Below the pieces are notes generated by a model. That model did no database searches. It was not told where the DNA came from and saw nothing but the letters and a program-made list of their open reading frames with translations. DNA of 64,000 nucleotides from Romanomermis culicivorax (Eukaryota; Nematoda; Enoplea; Mermithida; Mermithidae): contig CAWUHX010000124.1 of the NCBI GenBank assembly GCA_963922205.1, forward strand, positions 434,001-498,000, given 5' to 3'. This document shows positions 30,601-41,870 of the stretch, one piece after another. Each line of letters opens with the position of its first letter. Positions within the stretch are counted from its first letter, which is position 1. The translations under genes and the position numbers were made by a program.

Positions 30601-31224
30601 AATTCAAAAAAATAAATTCAACACAAAAAGTAAGAATTTCAGTAATAATAATAATAATTATATTTCATTTAATAAAATAATCCTTTTTTAAAAATGAAAT
30701 GAATATAGAATATTCAGAATTTCTTCTGATTCATAAGTCATTGACAGCCTATATAAAGTTTGCTGCAACGATAATAATACACTGTTGGAAGAGAACATGT
30801 TCCCACTCGGGTAATTAACATTATGTAACTTTGACTCGGTGCAAAGTGCAGAAAATTTTTTGCATTTTCGGCCCCTAAATAGTCTAAAAATCAAGGTAAT
30901 TTAATGTTTGAAGAGCCAAAAATTTTGTGCCAATTGGCACAAATGCTCAAAATTTTTGTGCCATTTCAAATTATTTTGTGCCAAAAACCATGTTTTGGCA
31001 CAAAAAAACACTGAGTCACCCCGACTAGCTCGCCTGTAGTAATACTCATTGATGAAAAATTTGAATTTTCAGCTCCTAAAACGTCTGAAAATCTAGGAAA
31101 TTTAGTTTTTGATCAGCCAAACGTTTTGTGAAACGCCCAAAATTTTTTGTGCTGTTCCAAGTTTTTTTTGGCAAAAAACCATGTTTGAAAAAATTTCGCA
31201 TATCAGCTCAGCCCCTATACCCTA
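30601..31224. repeat. repeats with GTGCCAATTGGCAC palindromes; no gene
   Basis: Two related blocks, 30875-31014 and 31071-31190, and a third at 32328-32461, share AAATC(A/T)AGG.AATTTA...GCCAAA..TTTTGTG. The first holds a perfect 20-bp palindrome TTTGTGCCAATTGGCACAAA (30924-30943). Likely ends of a further hAT-like family (terminal CACTG at 31012). Confidence 0.5.
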
Positions 31225-32306
31225 CACTGTTTTTTTCTCCACGAACTTATTTCCACAAATGCGGAAAGGGGTCAAATTTTTTTTCTACATGTGGAAAAAA
31301 TTTTTTCTGTCTTAAGATCCTCGTTTTTTTGCTTAAAAATGCTCACAGACGCTTCATGGCACTGTTTTTGAGCTTTTTCAAGCCTTCCGGTGTTTTAGGA
31401 GAAGTTAATTGATTAAAATTAAAGAAAAAATTGAAATGTTCCGACTTCAAAGCATTATCTACAAGCATTGTTGAACAAATTTTCTAGCAAACTATCCAAG
31501 AGCATAATTGACTTGAATTACATAAGACATCGATGGTCAAGTCCTTTGATGACAAGTGAAAGCCCAAAAAAGATGGTAATCCTTCCAGGGTTCATACAAA
31601 GTTGGAGAAAAAAATTCCCTGTGTTTTCCAGGTTTTCCAGACCTGAAAAAAAATTCCCTGTGTTTTCCAGGTTGTGTGGATAATTTTTTGGGTATATTGA
31701 CATTCTGGGATGCTGGAAAATCAATTTTCCGAACATTTATTTCAAGAATTAGATTCTAATTTTGTGTTCAAAAGTCGTAATTTCTATAATTTTACTCAAA
31801 AAATTTTAAAATCTGTAATTTATTTGTAAACTCTCATGAACTTGGTCGAAAATATATGAGAAAGAAGAGTATAAATTTCCGAAAGATATTTCCATGAAGC
31901 TTTTGAATTGATTTTACGTTAGCAAAGAAATAATCGCATCAAAAAGCATAGAAACTTGACGAATTGATCTTTCTCAAAAGGAAAAAATGCGAATCTTCAT
32001 TAAATATTATGATAAAATATTGAAGATTACCAATTAAAACATGAGATAATACGTTTAAGATGATGAAAACTATTATAGATTAAGTGATAATTGAAGGTAG
32101 ACATGATAAAAGCCGCGCCTGAGCTACTTCATAAATAATGATGATTATTAATGTTTGAGATTTGGACCTGCTAAAATGCGCCAAAATGCATCTTTTCAAT
32201 ATGAAACCCCAAATTTTTCTTCCACATTCGTAGAAAGACCTCAAAATTTTTTCCACATTGCAGTTTTTTTTCCACATTATAAATGCAAATGTGGAAAAAA
32301 ACAGTG
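31225..32306. mobile_element. hAT-like non-autonomous element, 1.08 kb
   Basis: Ends CACTGTTTTTTTCTCCAC and GTGGAAAAAAACAGTG are inverted repeats. Flanks ATACCCTA (31217-31224) and ATTCCCTA (32307-32314) match at 7 of 8. The interior aligns with 33210-34100. A CAGGGTTCATA-type end near 31588 and the doubled text AAATTCCCTGTGTTTTCCAG (near 31612 and 31650) suggest a further small insertion. Confidence 0.8.
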
Positions 32307-32667
32307 ATTCCCTAAGCCCGCCCTCCCTAATTTGCCTGAAAATCACGGAAATTTAACCTCAGACTAGTCAAAATATTTATGCGAATTGGCACAAACGTTA
32401 AACAATTTTTGTGCCTCTCCAACTCTTTGTGTGCCAGAAACGGTGTGTTGCAGCACAAAAATAGTGTTGCCAAGTAGTCGCCTTCAAAAACCCCAATTTT
32501 TCTGCCAAAAAACCTCGAAAAAACCTAAATCGTTCCAAAACAACCCTAGAAAACCTCACAAATTTTTGAAGACCCCTAGAAAAACCCCAATTTTTGAAAA
32601 CATAGAATAAATTTAATTCATAGGTTAAAAAGTAAATCAAACATAAGTTTATTAAGAATCAACAACA

Positions 32668-32829
32668 TTATTCAGCTGCTAGCTGCAGAATTTCATCTTC
32701 ATCATCCCATTCAGCCGATTGCTGCACTAAACTGTTTAAATGATCATACATGCCCGACGGAAATTTTTTCAACATACGTTTTGCTACAGTAAAAGAGTTA
32801 CAACTTTCATTCCTTAAAGCCAAGCCCAT
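32668..32829 (-). pseudogene. possible transposase C-terminal relic
   Basis: Frame reads ALRNESCNSFTVAKRMLKKF, then GMYDHLNSLVQQSAEWDDED and ends LQLAAE with TAA at 32668-32670. It lies in the left part of the hAT-like element, so it is probably the transposase end. I cannot place it in a named family. Confidence 0.45.
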
Positions 32830-33187
32830 GTCAGTGCGCAAGATTTTTTCATGGGGGCGGACTAAATTTTTTTACTGAATAGCCCCAGAAAATGTTGATT
32901 TTACGCGATACACTCTTCGTATGCTGCCCCGCCCGCCGCCCCCCTTGTGCACGGCCCTGGCCAAACTATACTGCATACATAGAATACTGTCCAACAATAG
33001 TCAGAAAATTGCGAGTTTCAAACTTTAAAGATCAAACTAAATTAAACATGTATGTTTTAACTTTGAAAAGATTCACAAATTTAGTTAGAAGTTTCTTAAA
33101 TGAAGCCTAGCCTAAGCCTCAGCTTGCACAAATACAACATAAAATCCCCAACTTATAAGCCTTCTAATCCTGATTCTAATCCATACT

Positions 33188-34474
33188 CAGTGTTTTTTCT
33201 GCACCTAGCAAAATTTTTTCCATATTTCCCGAAGTCGTTTTTTCGCTTAAAATGCTTATAGATTCCTTATTTATGTGTTTTCGAACTTTTTCAAACATTC
33301 TGATGTTTTTAGAGGCGTTAATTTATTAAAATTGAGGGGAAAATTGAAATTTTCGAGTTTGATTGAGGTCTAAGATCCACAAGCATTAATCTACGAGCAA
33401 ACTTTCCAGCAAACTATCCAGGAGCATACTGACTCTGAATTACATAAGAAATCGCCGCTCAAGTCCTCTATGATGTCAAGTGAGAACCCGAAAAAAGATA
33501 TTAATCTTTCCGGCGCTAGGCGCCGGAAAAAATTTTTGGGCATTGACATTCTGCGACGCTGGAAAATCAATTTTCCGAACATTTATTTCATGAATTAGAT
33601 TCGAATTTTGTGTTCAAAAGTTGTCATTTCTAGAATTTTATTATTTGAAAAATTTCAGAACTAGTAATTTATTCGTAAACTCTCATAAACTTGATCGAAA
33701 AGAAATGAGTAAGAAGAGTAGAAATTTCCGAAAACTAATTCCACGAAGCTTTTGAATTTATTACAGGTTAAGAAAGGAATAGTCGCTTCAAAAAGTTCAG
33801 AGACTTGACGTATTGATCTTTCACAAAAAATGTGTCTAGGAAAAAATGTGAATCTTCATTAAAAATCAGGATAAAATATTGATGATTACCAATTGAAACA
33901 AACATAAGATAATACGATTAAGATGATGAAAACTATTATATAGATAAAGTGATAAGTGAAGGTTGACATACTTAACGTCGCGCCTGAGCTAGGTAATACA
34001 TAATAATGATTATTGAAGGTATAACCGGCGCGAAGCGCCGGAAAATTTCGAGATTATGATGGTCTAAAATGCACCAAAATGCATCTTTTCTGTATCAGAT
34101 CCCCAAAATTTTCTTCCCCAAATGGGGAAAGAGCCCAAAATTTTTTTCCTTTTCTGAATTTTTTTCCAGAAAAAAACGATTTGGGGGAAAAACAGTGCCT
34201 GCTACAATTGAATAATAGTGAATACAGTAAAAATGCAAATTAAATGTGTAATTAAATGTTAAATTTGAACGAATTTATAGTTTTTTTACAAGACATTTTA
34301 AAATCTTAAAGTAAGAAAAATAATTGATTTTAAAGGTTCAGAATCAATGACTGACATGTTATAGAATATATGCGATCAAACTCAGGACTCAAAAAATTCT
34401 GCATCAGTGTAGAAATCACCGAAAAAAATTTTGTACGAAGCCTAAAATGTCTGCACTGTGCAGAAAAAATACTG
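33188..34474. mobile_element. family 3 hAT-like element, long form
   Basis: Ends CAGTGTTTTTTCTGCAC and GTGCAGAAAAAATACTG; exact 8-bp duplication TCCATACT (33180-33187, 34475-34482). The right 280 bp match 19560-19858. The interior also matches 31225-32306. Contains two GC palindromes (TCCGGCGCTAGGCGCCGGA near 33508 and CCGGCGCGAAGCGCCGG near 34026). No transposase seen. Confidence 0.88.
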
Positions 34475-36055
34475 TCCATACTTATAATAAGCCCGCTTAG
34501 TTCAAAGTTAAAAGGTAGATTTCAATCCCAACGTGAATTCTCGGTTGAGTTTGATGATAATGATCAAGAGTAAGAGGGTCAGGGTTGGAAAAGATGGGTT
34601 TTGAGTTTCTTGGATTTTAATCACAAAATTTTGGATTTTTCGGTTTACGTTTACAAAATCAAAAAAGGAAAAGAAAAATAAAAAGAAGAAAAGAAGTTTA
34701 CAAAAATTTTCTACTTATTTTGTTATAAACTTGGATTATAAAACTTTTAAATGATTTATTATACTTGGGAGCGTATATATTGGGCCATTTCAAACTTGTT
34801 TCTGCTCAAAAAGTTGCACTTTTTGAAAACTAAATTTTTAGTGGCTCATCGGCAGAAATAGTCATAAGTTTTTCGTGTTATTTTAAAAGAATTTTAAGTG
34901 CATTTGATTAAATTTTATGTATCTAATCATGTTTCAAATAGTTCCTATGGCGCTTACAAAGTTTAGTGCTGGAACTTATATACACTATATAGAATATACA
35001 CATAGGTAAATTGTGCCTAAACCAAAGCCTAAGCCTAAGCCCAATGGTAAGCCTAATTCTGATTGCCCAAGCAACGATTAATTGAACGAAAGTCTCACTA
35101 GTCGATAAGTAGCAATTGTGACAACCTGGCCTAGCACTAAACTTTATTATTGCCGTCCCTACTAGTATCTCGAAATGAGTAAAGATAAAACTCATATCAC
35201 ATTAAACTAAAAGACCCACAATAAACCCAAGAGACCCCAGCAAAAAGCCCATAAAATCCGAAAGTCCATATTTTGAAAACTGTTTATTCGATCTCTAAAA
35301 GAATATGCAGTGTGCACACCCCTAAAACATGTCAACAGAGTATTTTTAGACCAAACTAGCATGTTTTTCCCCAAAACGTTTATTTTGGGAAAAAAATTCA
35401 GAAAAAAGGGAAAAAATTTTAGCACTATTAGCCAAATGGGGAAAAAGTTTTTATCTAACTTTCCCTAGATTAGCATTTTAAACTTGAATGCACTTTAATG
35501 GGGTAAAATAAATACTTTCGGTCGCTTCGCGGCATTATATAAAATACCAAAGAAATTAGCACATATTTTTATGTACTTAGCCGCGATTCATCGAATTTTA
35601 ATGTTTTTCAGTGCTTTTATACATTAAATTCATTCAGCTTTATTGTTACTTGGGCGAAACATTTTTAGAGTCTTTCTTTCCCCACTTAGGGAAAATTTTT
35701 TGGAAAAAAACATGCTGCATTAAAAGTCAAAATTCGGTAATTAAGCCAAAAATATGTTCACTTCACTTAATTGTAAATTACATAAACTGGCCACACTATT
35801 CAATCAATATTCATTTCAATTTTCATTTTTTCAATTTCATCACGCTTTTTCCTTATTTTATACAGTAATTCTCCATCAAGCAAGCACACAACATTCAAAC
35901 AAGCGAATTCGTCGAAAAACCCCCCAAAACTTCAAAAATATAAATAAAAAACCCCTAAAAAACCCTGGAACGAAAAACCCCTAGAAAAACCTCAACGCCC
36001 TCGAAAAACACCTAGATTTGGGCAAACCCCCTAACTTGGCAACACTGCACAAAAA

Positions 36056-36619
36056 CAACGCTGACTGAAAAAAAGAGAAATCACAGTTTTTGAAATTGTT
36101 TCAGATTTTTTCAGTCTTACAGTAGGCAGGCGTATAAGCGCAGATATCAACATTGAAATACAAACTTACATCTAATTTGTCAGAAATGAGAGAATGCTGG
36201 AAAAACACAATAGAATATGTGTTGACTAGCATTTTGGGCGTCACAAGGAAAAATCACGCAAGTTTGTATTGGAACTGCAAATATGCTTGATGTCACTTAC
36301 TATAGTCGGAAAATAATTCAGCAATTTACATAGTCAGCGCCTCGTCTCTGTGTTGCCCTACCATACCGCCAGGGTAAGTTTTTCTCCGAAATTCAGTTTT
36401 TTTGAGTTTGAGGTTTTTCGGTGTCAGATGTGGCGCGGTGTATTTATGCTTTATACTTTTTCGTGGTTTTTGTTTAATTAGCAGAGCAGTTTTCTTCATC
36501 AAAGAGTTAATTTTTAAGCAAAAATGCGTTCTGCAAAAAGAATTCAAGAGTAACGAAGATAAATTTGCGTGATGTGGTATAATATAATTTCACTTTCACA
36601 AATAGAGTCAATGATAGAC
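36056..36619. other. no gene seen
   Basis: AT-rich, with no family resemblance and no clear repeat ends. Confidence 0.4.
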
Positions 36620-36894
36620 CATATCTGTAATTGGGGAGAAGTTGGGGGGGACCCCACCCCCAACTTAACTTGGTCGAACCCTATACAACACCATACCTCC
36701 TCCGACCAGTTGGGGGGGGGGGGGGGTAGAAAAAAGTCGAAATTTTTCCCAAAAAAGGCCAAAAAACATACACTTTTTGCCAAATTTTTTTAATTTTTTC
36801 TCAACTGGGGGGGGGGGGTTTGGGTTGGGTACAGGGTTGGCCAAGTTGGGGGGGGGGGTCCCCCCCAACCCCCCCCCCCCCAAGTACAGGTATG
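36620..36894. mobile_element. family 1 element, composite or nested
   Basis: Left end CATATCTGTAATTGGGG, right end TACAGGTATG; an internal CATACCTCC end at 36691 in the opposite sense shows that two copies are merged. Flanks TGATAGAC and CTATACAC match at only 5 of 8. G and C homopolymers of 8-14 bases dominate. Confidence 0.65.
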
Positions 36895-37420
36895 CTATAC
36901 ACCCTCGAATCGAACTCTAATACCCTACCCAACCACCTCCCCCCAAACTCGGAAAATTGGAAAAAATCAGGAAAAAAACCACTTTTTTGGAGAAATTTTT
37001 CGGAATTTTTTTAGAAGTCGGTTCCCTTCCAAATTATGGTCCAAACTGGCATTTTTGGGCCCCTCAGGATCAGGGCAGTGGTTATTCAGCGCCCGGCGCT
37101 GAATACCCTTCCGTCTTAATTTTTTCTATTCAGGGCCCGGCGCTGAATAACCAAGCGATTCGAAGTAGGTACGCGTCAGATTTGGATAAACTCCTGAACT
37201 GCAATCAAACTACGACTGGTCACTTGCAGTCGGTCCGGCTAAGAATGAATTTTGACAGCTTACGATTGTTCTTCTAAAAGTGTCCTCTTACTCATTTCCT
37301 TCAAATTGGCTTACCCATTATGACACTCCCCAAAGTTTTGTGTACCTGTGGCCATTTTTGTCTCATTTCACCAGTAAGTCATTCTTACTGGGGTGGTAAA
37401 TGAATATTCAAACATGTGAC
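36895..37420. repeat. repeat debris with GCGCCCGGCGCTGAATA palindromes
   Basis: Family 7 fragment near 37020-37060 (inverted), then ATTCAGCGCCCGGCGCTGAATA near 37084 and a diverged copy near 37129. The palindrome core recurs at 39208. Confidence 0.5.
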
Positions 37421-37471
37421 CGCGGTAATATCCCGTTTCCCCCTATGGGGTGCTCTGCTTAAAGCCCTAAG

Positions 37472-37785
37472 CCCCTGTTATACTTCGCCGCGCGATGCCG
37501 GTTGTCCTTTTCATACTAACAGGCGGCGCCGCGCGGTGGCTTGTCATACTTCGCCGCGCGGCGCAGTACGGCGCCTCTTTTTTACTTTTGGATTTTGCTC
37601 TTCTCAAAAAATGTGTATTGGTATAGTTGAAACCTGATGGGGCGCCGCGCGGCGCCGCAAAAATTACAAAAACCTATTCATTCTTCAAAGGCGGTACCGC
37701 GCGGTGCCGCCCAGCGCCTCTTTTTAGTATGAATAGAACAACCGGCGCCGCGCGGTAACGCGCGGTGAAGTATGACAGGGTCTTT
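37472..37785. repeat. CpG-rich foldback element
   Basis: Ends are inverted copies: ACTTCGCCGCGCGATGCCGG near 37482 and its inverse near 37743, continuing into TCATACTAA/TTAGTATGA. The interior repeats GGCGCCGCGCGG-type palindromes (37525, 37632, 37690). This is the most CpG-dense part of an otherwise AT-rich window. Confidence 0.75.
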
Positions 37786-37789
37786 ACAG

Positions 37790-38855
37790 TCGATGTATTT
37801 CGCTTGAATAATGTAGGGAGGAAAAATTTGTTGTGGATTTCAAATAGAATTACAGAGAATTTTAGTTTACGGATAATAACAATTTTCTAAGTAACTTTAT
37901 CTGTAAGGGAAGATTTACTGATCTTCGCAAGTCATATTATGCAAAATTTTAGTTTCCCATTCATGAGATTAAAACGCACTTCAACATTCTTCACGCGATA
38001 GGAAATACATTATTACACTCTTTTTACATGTTATAAACAAGAATGTGAACACTACTGAAACACTAGAAAATCAACCTTTCTAAAAGTCGTTGATGCAAGC
38101 GGACACCACTGAGCATGTGAGAGGTACGACTCAACCACCGTACTTGTGAATTGTGAAAGTAGCCCCAGATCAAAGTCAGGGCCAGTTTGATTGGAAAACT
38201 GGCTGACAGTATAGAGAAAAAAATTATATTCAACATGATAATTTCATTTTTATTTTGTTCAGAAGTGTGTCTTCGAAATAATGTACTACAGCCGGTTTTC
38301 TAACCTGATTCTGCTTGGCAAAGATGGAGAGGATTTGAGAACCAACCGAATTTCTGTATGGACTGACTACAGATAAACCCATATTGTTTTTGCAAGTATA
38401 TGCAATTGTTATGGTAGCATGCTCTTTCATGTTAGAGTCATGCGCAGTGTTAGACAATGAGAGAAATTCATGCTGGTTGAAGAATCCAGATTTTTAGTTG
38501 GGGGCCAGATCTCTGATCTTCGGTTGTCTATCATCAATCCAAAATAAATGTGATTTTTACCGTTTTGCCCATTTCTAGCTCATTTTTTGTTATCCAGTTG
38601 GTTGACCGCAGTGTCTGGCTGATTGAAAACATCAGTACATCGCCCATGCCTAGTCATTTGCTACATGGTCATCTCAGTTCATTTTGACATACGATATTCA
38701 AATCTCACACATGAAAATCCACAAAATTAAATTATCAAATTAAGCCTCTTCGTTGAACTTCAGCCTTGACAGTTATGTTGTTACGTCTTATAATCACTCA
38801 TGTCAAAGTTTCATGAATACGGAAATCCATAGGCAACTCCTAGATTAGTTCAGGA
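37790..38855. other. no gene seen
   Basis: Text around 38460-38550 resembles 43190-43280 (GCTGGTT.AAGAATCCA.ATT), so it belongs to a dispersed repeat. No host coding frame found. Confidence 0.4.
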
Positions 38856-38863
38856 ATCACTGG

Positions 38864-39093
38864 CATACCAGTAATTATGGGAGGGCTCCACCCCCAACTT
38901 GGTTGAACCCTATACCCATCGAAACCCCCACCCTCAACGTGGTCAACCCTATACCCAACCAACCCCCGCACACTTGGAAATAATTGGGGAAAAAAGTGGC
39001 TTTTTGGGAAAATTTTCGAAATTTTTTGCATTTTTTGACCAACACACACAAATTTTTGGATCCCCCCAACGGGTCGGACCTCTTACATGTATG
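38864..39093. mobile_element. family 1 element with exact 8-bp TSD
   Basis: Ends CATACCAGTAATTATGGG and CTTACATGTATG; ATCACTGG duplicated exactly (38856-38863, 39094-39101). The inner half-repeat (CAACTTGGTTGAACCCTATA / CAACGTGGTCAACCCTATA) is tandem in this copy. Confidence 0.9.
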
Positions 39094-39254
39094 ATCACTG
39101 GTGCAAGCGGTCCCTATTACTTTTGACTTTCGTTCACTAATATCGCTGATTAGGTTAGTATTTTCAGCATATAATGATTTAAGTCTCGATTACTATAGTT
39201 ATCGTCAGCGCCCGGCGCTGAATAAAAAAAATCATAAGGCTTTGTTATGCAGCG

Positions 39255-39309
39255 CCTGAGGGGCAGGGGCTATGCAGCGCCGGGCGCTGCATAGCCCCTG
39301 CCCCTCAGG
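39255..39309. repeat. perfect 27-bp-arm palindrome
   Basis: Arms CCTGAGGGGCAGGGGCTATG (first 20 of 27) and its exact reverse complement ending CCCCTGCCCCTCAGG, with a single central base. Core GCGCCGGGCGC matches the palindromes at 37084 and 39208. Confidence 0.9.
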
Positions 39310-39981
39310 ATCAGGGTTGGCAAAAACCAAACTTTTGAAATTTCGACTTTTTGGTTTTTCTATGGTCTTAGGTGTTTTTTTTCTGGTTTTATTCAACATA
39401 CTAGAGAATAAAACCAGAAAAGTATGTTGAGTACATCAAAATAACTGCGTTAAAAATTGCTGGAAGCTCCCTCTATCATCTTAGACTAGGTTAGAGAGCC
39501 TTAAAATGACAGCTAGAAGTATTAATCTTATCGGAAGTGTCATTACGTTATGCTATAGGAAATCAATATTATGGCAATAGAAATACAGTAATAGCAGGCA
39601 CATAAGAAAGGGGAACGATGAGTGAAGAACATAAAAGAGATAAAAATAGAAAAGAGCATGCGATATGTAAAGGGAAAATTAAAGAAAAAAGAAAAAATGA
39701 CAAATAAAGGGATACAAAACTAATACACGTAATCAAAACTCATGAAAAATCAACCACAGATTGTGTCAATGCGTCACATATATACATGTGCATAGGAAAG
39801 CTGAAATGACACAACTTTTAAGTATGCTGTTTTTGTAAGAGGGTTTTAAATTGATATATTTACATACAAAGTGCAGTTAAAAGTCACACATAGACATTTC
39901 AGATGTTTCCAAATTTTGGCTTTTCAGACCTGTCCGCTAGTTAACTACAGCAAATGGGTCCTGATCTCGCTTGCATCGTAG

Positions 39982-40207
39982 CATACCTGTACTTGGGGGT
40001 TGGGGGGACTCCCCCCCCCAACTTGGCCAACCATATACTCAACATCACCCAACCCCCCCCCAGTTTGGAAAAAATTAAAAAATTTGCAAAAAGTGTATGT
40101 TTTTTGGCCTTTTTTCAGAAAAATTTCGACTTTTTTGGGCCCCTTCCCCCCAAATTTCGGATTTACCCCCCCCCCCCCCCCAACTGGTCGAAGGTCTTAC
40201 AGGTATG
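39982..40207. mobile_element. family 1 element
   Basis: Ends CATACCTGTACTTGGGGG and CTTACAGGTATG. Flanks CATCGTAG and CATGATAG match at 6 of 8, as expected for an older duplication. Confidence 0.85.
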
Positions 40208-40215
40208 CATGATAG

Positions 40216-40915
40216 ATACATAGTATATTGATTGATTTATATGCATATTTTGTGTAGGTACGATTTTTTTCCACTTAGTAGCGACGTCAAGTCATATAAA
40301 AATGAGCCACTCAAAAGCTCTTCTCTCTGTTAACCTACAGTATGCAGTCATTGAAGAAGTTGAACATATGGTGTTCAATCAAGCTTAACTGATCTGTATA
40401 AAATTTTATTATTGTTGTCTCATTTATATTTTGAAATTTTGAGCTAAGAAAATTAAAAGCTTTACTGTTACGATGAATTCAGAATATTAAACTCGATCAT
40501 ATTTTATAAAATTTTGATGATAATATGGATCAATGGATGTCATCCCGTATGGTCGGAATACACTCTACGAAAGATTTAGCGTCTAATTTTTTTGTGAGCA
40601 AACTATGGCAAACTCGACTCATGTACTAAATGTGTGCTCGCATGATGGATACATAAGATAATATATCGATTGATTTATATACATCTTTTGTGTATGAAAT
40701 GTATCATGAAAATATGACTTTTTTCTACTTTGTAGTGAACTCAGCTCAACTAAATTACTTGTTATGGTGACTTAAATAGACACTAATACATGCCTAGAAG
40801 ATCGACTAATGTGAAAAAACAGTTTCCTTGTGATTTTGGGGAAAAAAATAAAAAAAAAACAAAAAGCCAGAGGTTTTTCAATTTTTTGGTTTTTTTTTAA
40901 AAAAAGTCTTGTCAA
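40216..40915. other. no gene seen
   Basis: AT-rich. A local duplication: ATTGATTTATAT.CAT.TTTTGTGTA occurs near 40229 and 40669. Confidence 0.4.
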
Positions 40916-41012
40916 CCCTGTTCAAGATGCCAGCCATCAGATCAGTTCGAAAATCCAGGCGCTCATGGCATTCAGGAACTCATTTGCATAAAATCTGCAC
41001 ACATCTCACATT

Positions 41013-41165
41013 CATACCTATAATTGGGGGACCCCCCTCCCCCAACTTGACCAACTCCCCCCCCCCCAGTTTGGAAAGAATTGGCAAAAAAGCGTATGTT
41101 TTCGGCTTTTTTGGGAAAAATTTAGACGTTTTTCGACCCCTTCCCCCAAAACTTCGGATTTGGGG
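41013..41165. mobile_element. family 1 element, right end missing
   Basis: Begins CATACCTATAATTGGGGG, keeps the family's inner order to about 41165, but lacks the TACAGGTATG end. Confidence 0.65.
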
Positions 41166-41239
41166 AGCAGATATGAAAAAAACAGTGGAAGCACAGGTTG
41201 CTCTGCTTAAACGATCAAAACGCGCTCCCCTTAGATGAA

Positions 41240-41870
41240 GATTATTTAGAAAATTTAGCTTTAAATGTATTGGAACTTGTGATTGAACTAGGAATGTCAT
41301 TCCAAACATTGACGTATCTAAAAATCACAAAGTCTAAAATTGACTTTTGATATGGCAGTTCTTAATTTGTACTCATTTTTACGGGGAGTAGACTCAAGAT
41401 TACTATTGAGGAGAAAGTCAGTGTAATTTACAAAAGATTGACTCTTTACTATTTGGGACATCATAGTCAAAAAGGATAATGAAGCCGACAGAGTTTTAAA
41501 CGTTGCAAGCTCAAAACGTTTAGGCGCTGATCATATAAGATAGATCAGATTAAAAACCGAAGATTTGTTTGGTAAACCTCCGAAATTTTTCAACAATTCT
41601 ATATTAGAAGAACTATGGGTATCCCATACAGTTGAACAGTATTCAAGTAAAAGGCGCACGTAAATGGAAAAGGCACATGTAAGATTGAACCTGTCACGTG
41701 AGCTGAATGCTTTCATTATTAGATAGCTTCGACAGTATACTTTCTCAACGATGTACTTTAAGTGATCCCTCAAATTTAAATTTTGTGAAATGATAACACC
41801 TAAATCTCTAACAGAAAAATTTTCACTATGGATAATGGAACTTCCCAGAGTATCATACATGAGCATCGAG
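41240..41870 (-). mobile_element. LINE reverse transcriptase, C-terminal part
   Basis: Minus frame reads VRDLGVIISQNLNLRDHL, CRSYLIMKAFSSRDRFNL, LLEYCSTVWD and, after frame changes, VWNDIPSSITSS near 41290. This is the typical end of a CR1/Jockey-type ORF2. The RT core is absent. Confidence 0.75.

Larger units (their letters stand above)
32462..36047. mobile_element. hAT-like element, 3.6 kb, with nested insertion
   Basis: Ends TAGTGTTGCCAAG and CTTGGCAACACTG, flanked by exact CACAAAAA (32454-32461, 36048-36055). Both subterminal regions carry repeated 'AAAACCCC' and 'CCTAGAAAA' text in the same sense. A short open frame on minus (32829-32668) may be the end of the transposase. A family 3 element sits inside at 33188-34474. 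Confidence 0.85.
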
